NCBI GenBank assembly: GCA_903858015.1
Contig: CAIOGZ010000048.1
Span: 1-64,000, forward strand
DNA from: an uncultured cyanobacterium
GTDB lineage: Bacteria > Cyanobacteriota > Cyanobacteriia > PCC-6307 > Cyanobiaceae
Reading direction: 5' to 3'
Length of the DNA stretch: 64,000 nt
The notes beneath the pieces are model-generated. The model was not told where the DNA came from. It worked only from the letters and a program-made list of their open reading frames with translations, and ran no database searches. The translations under genes and the position numbers were made by a program. Below, one piece after another: positions 25,081 to 38,100 of the stretch; positions within the stretch are counted from its first letter, which is position 1, and each line of letters opens with the position of its first letter.

Positions 25081-26115
25081 TAGACACCTAAGTTAGGGCC
25101 TCATCGTTCGACAGGCTAAATCAAGGGTTGATTGGTTAATATTGTTGCCACATCAGGGTTGAGCCGAAGTAGCAACGCGAAATCGGCCAACAGGTTAGAC
25201 GACAGGTGCCGATCACAGCAATCCATTGTTGCCATAGGTTTTTGGGCCCCATAGGACCAGTTTTCGTATCGCCAGCCCCGGGCTGTTGCCTGCGTCAACC
25301 TCAAAGCCAGCAGGGATTCTCAGCGGCCAACTTGTTTGTCGCGAAACGGTCAAGGGACTTGACGCGAAACCCACGATGACGACCCAGCCAGCACAGCTAT
25401 CAACATGATCTAGACCATGAGGCAGAAGATTTGAAGGCTCATGGATTGGCTTGTCGCCGGTATTATGGCTGTTGCCCTGCCGTTGTTTGAGCCAATCAAT
25501 TTGAACGGACAAACAGTAATCGTGCCTTCTGCCTGCGTCATGGGATCCGGCTTGGTTGTCCGCGACTTGGCAGATCAAGAAGCGATCCTGATCTGTTGGC
25601 CGAAGGGGAAATTGGCCAGTGTAAACAATGCTACGGTTTGGGCCTGATCCGCGAGAAGTTTGCGCTCACTCAGGGTTCAGCCATTGCGATGGAGAGATTG
25701 GTTGTGAACCTCAAGAAGTTGCTGGGGCTTCTTTTCATTCTTTTTACCGGCTGGCTTTATCTTCTCTGGGCTAGAGTTGTGACGAATGATGCCCATTCGC
25801 AGCCTATCTCTGAGCCAGTGTTATTGCCCCGCTGGCGTCGCATCTTTTCAGGGCTCCTGGATAGGGTGTGCAAGCCCCTGAGGCGCTACATCTAGTGCCT
25901 GTGGCGGCTCTGAAGCCTTGAAATGGGGCAGGGTGGGGCCAAGGCACCGGGTCTCCGGCCATCTCCGATCGTCACAGGCGGAGCAGAGCCGCTGCGCTGC
26001 AGTCGGTCTCAGGTTCATGCCGGCCTCCTGTTGAACGCTGCCCAAAACTATCGCCCTAGGACGATAGACAGAAAATCAAGCAGTCCATACCATGTATGTA
26101 CATGCGTTCTAGTCC
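25081..26115. other. AT-richer spacer before the giant gene, no convincing gene
   Basis: About 1 kb whose base composition is clearly less GC-rich than the flanking genes. It has a few short open frames on both strands, none with a recognisable family. The most protein-like is a plus-strand frame at 25689-25895 with one hydrophobic segment (KKLLGLLFILFTGWLYLLW), which might be a small membrane peptide but has no ribosome binding site. The composition suggests acquired or eroded DNA. No tRNA, no clear transposase and no terminator could be supported. Confidence 0.5.
26091..26104. promoter_or_regulatory. 14-bp inverted repeat upstream of the giant gene
   Basis: CATGTA and TACATG form perfect 6-bp arms around a TG centre, 11 bp before the TTG start at 26116. 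It is a candidate operator or leader hairpin. I cannot match it to a named regulator; the GTA...TAC spacing is too short for the NtcA box (GTA-N8-TAC). Confidence 0.3.
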
Positions 26116-29100
26116 TTGGAAACCTCCCTGCCTAGCTACTCAGGGCTTGGTCAGCACGACCAGGGCGCTAGCTCGCTTGGCTTGCCGGGGCAGCTGCAGG
26201 CTTGCAGCTGGTGGGATCGGCTCCAGGATCCTGTGCCGGCCCTGGGGTCGCTGCCGGTTCCCGGCGATTTGCTCAGTACCGACCTCGACAAGGCCAGCCC
26301 GCTGCGGCTCAGCGTGGTCAGCCTTGAGGACGACCAGTTGCGGGCCCTGGCCGTAGAGCTCCGGCGCCAAGGCGAAACGGTGCTGGTGCTCGATCCCAGT
26401 CGCCAAGGCTTGAATGATCTAGCGCGCACCCTTCAGCAACAGGGGCGCCACTACGACGAGATTCAGATCTTTGGCCATGGTGCTGACGACAGCTTCCGGG
26501 TCGGTCGCAATGTGGTCTCCAGTCGCACCCTTTGGCGTTATGGCGGTGCCTTCGAAACGATCGGTAGTGCCATCCGCCCAGGCGGCGATCTGTTGCTCTA
26601 CGGCTGCAACTTGGCCGAAGGCCCTAAAGGGAAGCAACTGATCGAGCGGCTGGCAACGATCACCGGCGCTGATGTGGCGGCCTCCACAGACCTCACCTAC
26701 GCCGATGGGCAAAGCAGCGATTGGGATCTGGAATGGTCGGCCGGGGCAATCGATGACCGCGCCTTCCATGATCTACTCACCGGCTTGAACTGGCAGGGAC
26801 AGCTCGGGGGCACGGCCAGTATTTCGGGTACCGAACTCAAGGTCACAGATGCCTCCGGCACAATCGGCATCAGCCGTGATGCCAGCAGCGGAAACTTCAT
26901 CCTCTCCGGCACATCGACCGGATCGCTGAGCCCAGGCACAACCACGATCAATAAGGTATCGATCACCGGCAAAAGCTTCGAGGTGAGCGGTATCAACCTT
27001 GATCAGAATACTACCGATACCATTTACCCTGGCGCCTATGACGTGGTGCTGAATGCCTCTGGCTCCTATGCCGCGGGCAGCACCGCCAACAGTGGCGATA
27101 TCAACATTTCCGGAGCGATTAACAGCTTTGGTGGCAAGGTCACGATCACGGGGCCAGGGAAAGTTGCCATTAGTAGTCTTCCTACGCCTAGTAGTGCCAC
27201 TACGCCCTCAAGCGCAACCCTGATCGATACGCGCCAATGGCAAGCTGGTAAAGCTACTTCCACCGCGGGTGATCTTTCAATCACATTCAAGAGCGCAGGG
27301 GCTGATCTACCTGTCATCCTCTGGCTGCCCCAGGTCAATGTCAACCTAGAGGTAGGCAATACTTCAGGTACAGGTAAAACCCTGATCTTTGCAAATAATG
27401 TCTCAATCACTGGCTCATCTGTAATTGATGACAGTTTGATCAGCACCATACAGGAAACCCTCTCTTCTGTTCCCTTTGGTGATCTGTTCGACGTCGCCTC
27501 CTTCCTCGATAGCACCCAGCAAGCCCTCTCGCCTCTGCCGGCAACAGTCAAGAGCGGTATCACCAAAACCTCCGCTTCTTTTTCTAACTCAGAGATTCAG
27601 GCCACAGGCAACATCACTCTTGATCTTAGCTCGAACCTAGCCCTTGCCAGCGGCAATGAAGGCAGCCTTTGGTGGCAAAACTCTCGTCTCCAGCTCTCGG
27701 CAGCGATCACGATTGGTTCCGCCAGCACCGAGCTTGTGCTGAAGAACAGCAAATTGGCAGCCTTGGGTGGTGACATTGCGATCACGACTAGTACAACTAA
27801 CGAACTTGAAAGTGAATCGGCTCTCGAAATCGAGCCAGAGAAGTCTGGTGATGGTAGTACTAACAATAAATTAGCCCTAAGCACCGGCGTAACTGTCGGA
27901 AATACTGTGGCCCGCATTTCCGTAGATGCAAATTCGGAAATCAAGGCTTCAGGCAGTGTCACAATTGCCAATGAGGCCTCCCCCTCTACCGCTGCTACGG
28001 GCTCCTCCACTCTGTTTGAAGGTGGTAAGGGTGCTGGGGCTATCAGTATAGGTTCTGATAATACCGAAGCTAGCATTAAGATCGATGGCCTAATTCAATC
28101 CGATGGAAAGACCTACGCCGATCCCCAGACCCTGTCATCCTATGTAGTGCCTTGGCTCTATGTCCAGGCCGCGAACGGTACCTCAACATACACTGTTAAG
28201 GACAGGGCCGGAGCTAGTATTACCACTGCGATCTCCCTAGCTACTGGCAGCATTGTTCGTGATAGTGCAGGCAATCTCTATAAATTTACTGCAGCTACTG
28301 CATCGGTTGATCTGCGCAGCCTGGCACCTGCAAGCGATTCACGCTTCGTCCAGGTGGGATCTACTTCTTTTGCAGCAAAAGACACCCTAGTCACTGGCGA
28401 TGAAGTAACTGTTCAAGACATTAATGCAGGTTACAACTATAAAATTATATCCCTTGCCGATGGGGGTGCTGTTCTTCAAAATCCTGAAGGCACCGAACTT
28501 TCCCGCACAGGCTCGGCGAATACTGTCACGATCAACAAAAACGATCGTGTTCTCTGGAGCGATGGTCGGCATTACGTCTACCTCGGCTCCACGGCCCTGA
28601 TAACCAGCCTCGACAACCTAAATCTGGCCAGTTCCAATTGGGCGATCATTCCCGTAATTGAGGCTGGTACTCCCTACAAGATAACGGCAATCCTGGACAA
28701 TGCAAACACATCTGCTTATGGCAGTAAAGATTATGTACTTGCTATCGATGCTCCCATGGAGTTGGCCAAGGCGGCGGCCACTGGATCCGTGCATCGTGTC
28801 TATCGTGTTAACGATACCCTATTCGACGGTAGCTCAACTTCGCTGGTTGATATCAATGCCAATGAACTGATTCTTACTCCAGCCACTGGCAGTGCCATTG
28901 ATGCCTTTGCCCCTGGTCAATCCGTTCGCTACTACGTTCTTCCAGATACAGCTGCTGGCCAGGATAGCTACCCTATCGGTGGCCTCCTTGCCGACACCCT
29001 TTATTATCTCATCCCACGGGGTGGTAACCGTTACGCTGTCGCGGCCACCATTAAGGATGCTCTCGCCAATCGAGCTATTGATTTAACGGCTCTTGGTGTT

Positions 29101-32100
29101 GGCAGCCAGCATGTCTTGCATTACGAGCTTGGCAGTAATGTACAGGTAAGTGGCGCACTGGTAGATCTCGCATCCTCTGATTATAAAGAGACTTCGGAAA
29201 GTAAGGCACAGGTTGAGAATGTAGTTATAAGTGGTAGCTATGAAATCGGAGATGTCGTTGCAATCACTGTCCAGGATCTTGGCTCTCCCAGTACTAGGCC
29301 TGCCAATCTATCCTATGCTGTAACCTCTACTAACCCCAGCTCAATTCGTGATGGTCTGATCAATCTCATTAATACAACCGTTGGAGTTGGTACCGGGACT
29401 GGTTCCTACTTAACCGCAGCTACGGTGGCTTCGAATGGGCAGGCCCTCAGTCTTACCGCTAAAAAAGCGGGATCAGCCATTTTGGTGACTGCCACCGCAA
29501 CCAATGGTATCGGCAATGCCACAACCGCCGAAATTGCCTCGGTTGTCTCGGTTAGCGAAAATTATATTCCTCCAAATCAAATCGCCAAGAAGCTTGTTCT
29601 TACTTACCCACCAGCCACGATGGGGCGGATGAGCACTGTTCAACTCAGTAGCGGTTTAATTCAAAGAGCAGATAAATCTCTGTACGGAGCCGCGGCTTTT
29701 CTGAACAGTTCTAATGGGATCACCACTAATACAGGTACGGTTCTGGCTGGCACCGCTACTATTACCCTGAAGTCTGGTGATATTGTTTATGTAGAAACTC
29801 TCGCTGGTGGTGTCACTAGCGGCTCTTATCTCCGCTATGCCGCAACCTCGCCACTCACCAAGAATGGCGCTGATCTGCGCACCTCTCTGACCCAGCAGGC
29901 CAGCCTTTGGCTTGTTGGTGCAGGCCCCTTGTTGGAGATCGTTCAACCGACCGATCAGCCTGGTGTCTATCGGCTCCAAGGCCCGAGCTCGTCCACCAAC
30001 GACCTGATCACCGCAGGATTGCTGTCAACCTCCACTGCGGGTCTCAGGTTCAACATTCAGACAGCTGCGGCCACCTTTAACCCCAGCACCGCCGTTGATG
30101 ATGCCAATTCATTAATTACCCTTAGCGGCTTCTCGGCTACCACAGGTGAAATCCTTACGATTCGGCCCGATGCCACTTTTAGCCGCTCCATCACCAAGCC
30201 CTCTCTCATCACGCTTAATCCAAGTTCGATTACCAACGGCTCTAATATCTGGACAGAGGTTTCTATTCCCAGTACCGTCACTCAAGTCAATGGTGTCATT
30301 AAAGCAACTTATCACTCTGTAAATCCAACACTGGCGCCTACCGGGCGCGCGGCCAGCAGCGCACCGCGGGGTGGACTAACCGAAGGTCAAGTTGTCTATC
30401 TGCGTCAGAATAAGACAACAGGTAGTGTCTCACTCTTTTCGGATGCTGCCGGCAGTACCGCGATCAATCTCAACACAGCCACTACTAGCCTTAATACCAC
30501 CCACTTCTTCATGGTGGATGTGTCTCTGAAAGAAAGCTCTCAATCCGTCGGTGGCATTACACCGGGACAGGAGCTTAACGTCATCTCTCTTGGTAGCAAC
30601 CGTTATCAGTTCGTTGAGTCTCAAGCTGACCTTGAGGCGTCGCTCCCCCTATCCCTTCTTGGCCGTCAGATCAAAACGAGCACCTCTCTGGCCAAAGTAG
30701 AACAGGAACGGCCTGCCGGAGTTTCGATCACCTCCACGATTGCCACTGGCAACGAGGTCGAGAGCTCGACGAGCATTGGCACAGATATGGAGGAAGAATC
30801 CTGGACTGATTATGCAGCAAGTGGTTCTGCTAGTGATGCGGCCAGCGATGCCATGAAGGACAAGATTTCCGAAGGTATAGAAAATATCATGGCCTCATTG
30901 TTCAAGATTCCTGATAATCCTGCCAGTAGCAAGGTTGAGCCAGGATCCTCTCTCTCCGGCGCTATTGGCATCAACCTTGCCAAGCACAATGCATCTGTTA
31001 CACTTTCCAGTACGGGTAGGGTTGTTGCCCAGGCTGGTGGACCAGTCGCAATCTCCAGTGCTATTGAAGCGGATTTTGCCAATTCAACCTCGGCTGAAAC
31101 AGAGCAGGCTGCCGCTTCCGCTATTAGCGTTGCCTTTGGTCTTAACAAGCTTACCAATATAGCTGAAAACCAAATTAGTGGATCAATTCAATCTGATAAT
31201 TCTTCTGTAACCATTCAAAGTGGTGTTACTTACTTAAGTCATTTTGCCGAAAACGAGTCTTTTGGTGATACGGCAAAGCTTAAGACATGGTTGTTACCCA
31301 CGTCTATCGATGATGCCCTGGCCCTTCAGAGTGATCTATCCGATGTTACCGGTCTTTTGGTCGGAGCCGGCTTCAATACTTATTCCACGGTCCAGATCCA
31401 CGGCAAGACTGAAGAAGGATCCGATAAGTCTATCAACTCTGAGGTTGGCGTCGGTATTGGCATTAATATCAGTCTTCTCACGAACAAGGCAATCAATACC
31501 ATTGATGGCATGATTAGCGCGTCGAATCTTGCTGCCAAGGCTGCTACAACTATCGACTACGTACGAGGTAGTGGTCAAATCCATTTTGACCCAAGCCCTG
31601 AAACCTTGTATGGAGTGTATCAAGATGGTAAGGAAAGCCCGGAATCAGCGGCTCCAAGTTCTTCTTCTAACAGCTCGACCACTCCGGCTGCTAAGAGCAG
31701 TAAATCCTCCATATCCAAGGCAATTCTTGATTTCGGTAATGTAGCCAAAAATGGACTTGGAGCTTCGGTTTCAGTAATTACTCCTGTTAACATATCCCGC
31801 AACACGTTCACTAATCGCTCGGACGTCACCCTGAGTGGTGCTTTAGGTTCAACTGCAAAGCAAGCAGGTAAAAGTGTTGGCGTTGTTGTTGGGTCTGGAT
31901 CCTCCCAGAACATGGGTTTCAACGGCGGTATTCTCATCGATACGGGAGCCATTAATACCACCGAGAACATAATGGAGGCGGGTGCAAAAATTTCAGCAGT
32001 TTCTGCCTCGTTCATCGCTAGTGATAAAATTAAGCAGTTTGATGTTGCTGGTTCGGTTCAATATAGTAAAGCAATTGCGATGGGTCTATCGTTGATTATC

Positions 32101-35100
32101 AACGATCTGCAGCGTAAAACTCGCAATGTTCTGGATCCCTCGGGGCGCCTTAATCTTACGGGGGCCGATGGTTTGCTCGCCGAGGCTACCAATAGTGGTC
32201 AACTGGTTACAGTTGCTGTTGCTGGTGCAATCAGCAAAAGTAGTTCTACTCCGCCTTCTAATGAGGAGTCAACATCCAAACCTGGATGGATTCCTGAAAT
32301 ACAAGGCTTCGGTATTTCTGCTACCGGCAGCATTGTTGTCAATAAACTTGCCAACAATGAAGCCAGCACCACCTTAGCCAAGGCTGCGGAAGGCCAGGCG
32401 CCTATCACCGCTAAGACGATTGATCTGAGGGCAGGCGATGCAACCAAAATTTCCAACTGGGGTGGTGCCGTCGCCTTTGGTAGGCGCGGTGTCACCACGC
32501 CTACCAAAGGAAGCGCCCAGGAAAATCGTGGCCTGGCGAGTATTGCTGGTACTGCGAATATAAATTATGTTGGGCCCAATGTTTATACTGTACTTAGCAA
32601 CGTTGACCTCGGTTCAACTCAGTCCTCGGTTGCGCTTAGTAGCTCTACTCAAGGTGCTTCCGCAACCGCTGGAGCGATCAGTCTTTCCGTCGCCGTTTCT
32701 TCTGGAACGTCGCTCTCCATCCCCGGCTCGCTAGCCCTCAACCTCACTCCTGGCAGCACCACGACACCCGTCACCAAGGCTTCCGTTGCCAATGTGAAGG
32801 GAACGGCCATTACCGGCCTCTCAATCCTCTCAACCGAGGCCGCCGACGCCGGTGCCTACGCAGGCAGTCTCGGCCTCGCCGCCAATCCCCTACAGACCTC
32901 CTCTTCATCAACATCAAGTCCCCAAGTTGCAGCCACCTTTGGCTTCTCGGTGGCGATCAATAACCTCCAGGCAGGATCTCTAGCTGAACTCAGCGGTAGC
33001 ACCCTGACGACCGCTGCCGATGCTCCCATCACGATTCGAGCCAAAACGAGTGACGTCGACCTGCAGACCGTGAGTATTTCCGCAGCAGGCTCCTCCAGCC
33101 AATCCACCGCTGGCTCCGCTACGGGCTCCTATGCCGTAGCTGGAGCTGCAGCAGGAGCTGAAAACAAGTACTCCAGCCCGATCACCGCCAGGATCACCGG
33201 TAGCAGCATCAATGCTCCCAGCAGCGGCAGCGGCTCCCGGCTCACGATCGAGGCCTCCAGTGACGAGCAGGTGCTTGCCGTTAGCGGCGGTGTCGACATC
33301 GCCATTGCCGAAGGAAAGGGCAGCGGCCCTTCTGGTGCCTTCTCGGTTGGTGCCTCTGCCTCCCATAACACCCTTTTTGGAGGTATCGCAGCCCTGATCA
33401 GTGGAGATAGCATGATCACGGTTGACTCGCTCAACCTCACCAGCACCGATGGCAGTGGCATTGGTGCCTATGCCATCGCCGGCTCAGCTAGTGCAGCATC
33501 CGGTACTCTTGGCACGGCCTTTGCCAGCTCGCTAGTCGGCGCTGGCACGGGCAATGTGATCAGCCGCAGCCTCGATGCCCGCATCGGTGATCCCAATGCC
33601 GCCGGCATCGGCACTGGCGTGATCAATGTGACCGACGCCACGATCCGTGCCAGCCGTAGCAATCAATCCCGCATCGTGGCCGACGCCGCAGGGGTTGCCA
33701 TTACTGCAGCCGCGACCACCAGCGGCAATTCCGCCCTGAGTGCTGGCATTGCCGGAGCCTTCAGCTTCAACACGATCAGCGGCGGCGTCACGGCTGGCAT
33801 CTACAACATTACTGATTTCACCGCTAAGGGCAACACCACCATTGAAGCCCTCGCGGAGCGGGGCAGCGGCGGCAGCACCATCGACACCTTTTCCGGTGGC
33901 TTTGCCGTTTCCCTCAACCAGTCGTCCGGCGGCGCTGGTGGCCTCAGCCTGGGGCTGGTGGTCGCGAAGAATACGATTAACGATGCACTCACGGCCAAGA
34001 TTAAAAATGTTCAAGGCGGTGCTGACTCCACGATTACGACTGGAACTCTGGCGATCCGCGCTAGCAATGATCGTAAAATCAATGCCGATGCCGCAGGTGG
34101 AGCCCTCACGATATCCAATAGTGCTAACACCAGCGTTTCCCTCGCCATTGGAGCTGTTGATGGCAAGAATGAAATCAGTGGAGATATCTTCGCTGGGTTG
34201 GAACTCGGCAACGCTATTCTCAGCACCACAGGCAATGGCATCAGCCTCGATGGCATCGCTACCAGCCTCGATATCTTCGCATCCGACACCGCCAAGATTC
34301 AGGTGTTCAGCCTCGCGGCTGCTATTTCCATGGCGCAAGGCACCAATAGCCTCAGCCTCAGCGGTGGTGGAGCCGGCGCTACCAACACGATCAGCTCCAA
34401 TCTCCAGGCCGTGGCCAGCGCGTCAACCCTGCGCGGCACTGGAACCGGTCGTCATCGCATCCGAGCCACCACCACCAAAGGCAGTACAACCAGCAGCGGT
34501 GATAGCCGCCAGATCAAGGCTTCGATCGCTGCTGGTGCTGCAGGTGGAGTCGCCATCGGTGTAAGCACCGCCGATAACAAAATTAATTGGAATAGCATCA
34601 GCAATAGCTCCTCTGGCAATGGTGTAACCGCCAAGATTGATGTTGCTTCCACTGCAATCTCCGGTGGGCTTGAGCTTGCCTCGATCAATGCCGATAGCAT
34701 TGAGGCAACGGTGGCTTCGAAGGCGGTTGGCCTCGCTTACTCAGGCTCTGGCATCGCGATGTCGATCGCAGCAGCCGGAGCCGGTGCTACCAACAGCATC
34801 GGCACCGGCTCCGCAGCCCAGATTCTGGGCCGCAGCAGCGGCGCCGGCCAACTTCAAGCAGCCTCGATCAACCTAACCAGCCTGGACATTGGCCAAATCC
34901 AATCCGCGGTTGGAGCTGGCAGTGTGGCGATCTCCTTTGCCGGCAGTGGTTTTTCCGCAGCGCCAGCCATCGGTGCCGCCACCGCCACCAATACCCTCGC
35001 AGGCAACAGTGATGCCTCCATCTCCGGCTTTACGGGTGTCCGCAGCAGCAGCGGTGATCTAAGCCTCCGTAGCAGCCGGGAACTGCTCGATGCCAACGGC

Positions 35101-38100
35101 GCCAGCCTCACCACCCGCCGCATCGACAGCACCGCTGCCGCCGCCGCCGTTTCCGCGGCAATCGGCCAAAGCTCCGTTGGTGTAGCCGGGGGCGGGGCCT
35201 CCGCTACCAACATCATCCTGGGTGATACCACCGCTGCGATTGCCAGCCCCTCGATCAGCAGCGCAGGCAAGATCAGCGCTGAGGCAAGCTCGCTTGGCAC
35301 GATCAACGCCAAGATCATTGCTGTTTCTGCTGCCGTTGCCGCTGGCACCGGTGGCATCGCTGGTGCAGCCAGCATTGGCGTCAGCATCGCCCGCAACTTC
35401 ATCGGCGCCACCCAGGGCAACGCTGCTGTTTTTGGCGGCAGTCCAACCCGTGCCAATCGTGGCGATGGCGACCGGATCTCAGCCACCATCTCCGGCGCCA
35501 GTGGCAATCCCCTCAGCACCATGACGGCCGGCGGCGCCATCCGAGTGGAGGCCAGCCATAACGCCACCATCAAGGCTGAAGTTGTGGCCGTTTCAGCCGC
35601 CATTGCTGCCGCCAGCGGTGGTGGGGCCGTGGCCCTCAGTGGCGCCGGCAGTGAAGCCACCAACGTCATCGCCACCAGCACCAACGCCACCATCAGCGGC
35701 AATTCGGCCGTCGGCAGTAGCTCCAGCCTGGTCAGCACCGATCTCACGATCCGCGCCAACGATGCCGCCAGCATCGATGCCACCGCTGTGGGGGCCTCCC
35801 TCGCCGCCAGCTTCAGTGCTGGTGCCGCCTTGGCTCCATCGATCGGCATCTCGTTAGCCACCAACAGCATTCGCCGCAATAGCAAGGCCGAACTGGCGAA
35901 CTTTGCCTCGGTTCTGCCCAGCGGCAACGTGCTGGTGAGCTCCACCAACAACGGCACAATCAACTCCAAGTCGATTGCTGCGGCGATTGCCGCCGGCTTT
36001 GGCAGTGGTTTTGCGGCCGGCTTAGCCGGCGGGGGAGCGAACAGTTTCAACACGATCACCGGCAATAATCAGGCCCTCGTCACCAACGCCCAGCTCGGTT
36101 CCGCGGGAACCAGCTGGAACGGCACGGTCACGGTTAGCGCAACGGATACCTCCTCGATCAACGCCAAGGTGGACACGATCACCGCCGCCGGTGCTGGCGG
36201 GGCCAATGGCGTCGCTGCCGCGATCGGTGTGGCCTTGGCCCGCAACTTCATCGGCGAAACCCAGGCCAACAGCGCTCTCAGTGGTGGCTCTCCCCAGAAC
36301 TTCACCAACCTGCTCGGCGGCAGCGGCAATCTGGTCAGAGCGGCGATCACCGACTCCAACCTCTACGCCAAGGGCGAGCTTTCCGTCACGGCCAGCAATG
36401 CCGGCACGATCAGCAGCAATGTCGATAGCTTCGCGGCTGCTCTCTCGGTCACGGGTGGGGTCAGCGCTTCCCTTGTGGGAGCTGGTTCCGAGGCCACCAA
36501 CCGTTCCCTGGTGGCGATCCAGGCCTTCCTCGGCGCGACAAGCGGCAAAACGATCAGCCTCGATAGCGGCGCCATCAAGGTCAGCAGCAGCGACACCACC
36601 TCTGCCGATACCACCGCCTGGGGGGCAGCCGTAGGGGCCAGCTTCGGTGGTGGTGTCTCCGGCGCTGCCGCCATCGGCGTCTCTTTGGCGCGCACCACCC
36701 TCAACAACAGCACAGCCACCGGTTTCCAGAACATCGCCGCCGGCTCCAAGGCTGCTGCCCTCACGGTCACGGCCAGCAAGGCCAAGGCGGCCAACCGAAG
36801 TGCCTCCATTTCCGCCAAGTCTGCGGCGGTGGCTGTGGCCCTCAGTAAAGGCAGTAGTGGTGGTTCCCTCGCCGGGGGGGGCGCCGATGCGATCAACACC
36901 CTGCTTGGTGATGCCACTACCACCATCACGGCCGCCAATCTCACGGTGGCAGGTGTCCTTACTCTCGGCACGACCAATAGCCAAACCGCCGATGCTGGGG
37001 TTGGGGCAGGGGTCGGGGCTGGTTCGGCTACGGGGGTGGGCGGTGCGATTGCCGTTGGCGCTGTCAAGGTGCAGAACCTGCTTGGCATCGCCACCGCAGA
37101 TGCCAGCGACAACGCCCGCGCCAAGGTTCAAACCACGATTGTTGATTCCAACCTGATCACCACCGGCATCAACGCCAGCAACCCCAATCTCAGCGCCAGC
37201 AGCAGCTCAACGGCGAGCTATAGCGCCCTGGCGGTACCGGTGAGCGTGGCCCTCACCAGCGGCCAGTTTGCTGGTGCCTTCTCCGGTGCCTTCAACGACT
37301 CCCGCATTGCCTACGACGTTCAAACAACCGTAAGCCGCTCCAATCTCGTAGCTGCCGGCAATCTGGCGATCACCGCCACCACCGACAATGAAATCAGCCG
37401 CGTCAACACCGATGCGGGCAGTGTAGCCGCCAGCTTCAATCCTCAGGCAGGGGTTGGTATCGCCATCGGGGCGGCTGAAAACAAAAATCGGATCGATAAT
37501 ATTAATAAGGTTAATATCGGTGATGGTGCCAGTAATGCCAACGGCACGCGTTACACTATTCAGTCCAAGGGCGATCTCACGATTAATGCCAACGACATCC
37601 GCAGTAGCGTTACCCAGTCGAATGCCACCACCACGGCGGTGGCTGCGGGCATCGTTGCGGCCTCTGGTGGCGGTGCAGGCGTTTATAACACAGTAGCCAA
37701 TACGATTGCTACCACGATTGCCGGCGCTGTCGATATTAATGCTGGCATTATTGGGGATGGCTTCATTGCGTCGGCAACGATTCAACCCGTCGACGCTTCA
37801 ATCGCTCAGGCCGATCAAGTGACCCTTGGTGGTCATTACAACTACGGCGATGTCATCACCATCAAGCTCGGCTCACTCTATTTCAATGATACTGTTTCCT
37901 ATACCGTTACCAATCTCGCTCCCGCATCCATTCTTAGCGGCCTGATTGCCGCCGTCAATTCCCAGGCCGGCAGCCGCTACACCGCTGCTGCCGTTGCCGC
38001 AGATGCCAATAGCCTCACGGTGACAGCCAAAACCGTGAATCAGCCTTTCCTCAGCCAAGCGAGCTCCAGCTCGGCTGCGTTCAGGACCGGATCGCTAACG

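Noticed and set aside
25213..25578. Minus-strand frame with a weak similarity to the N-terminus of IS66-type transposases (WLKQRQGNSHN)
   Set aside because: Only a dozen residues look similar, the rest does not, and no terminal repeats or other transposase parts are present.
34854..36065. Long antisense open frames within the giant gene (for example 403 codons here and 377 codons at 46228-47361)
   Set aside because: They mirror GC-rich repeat codons of the sense strand, have low-complexity Ala/Leu/Val composition and show no family signature.
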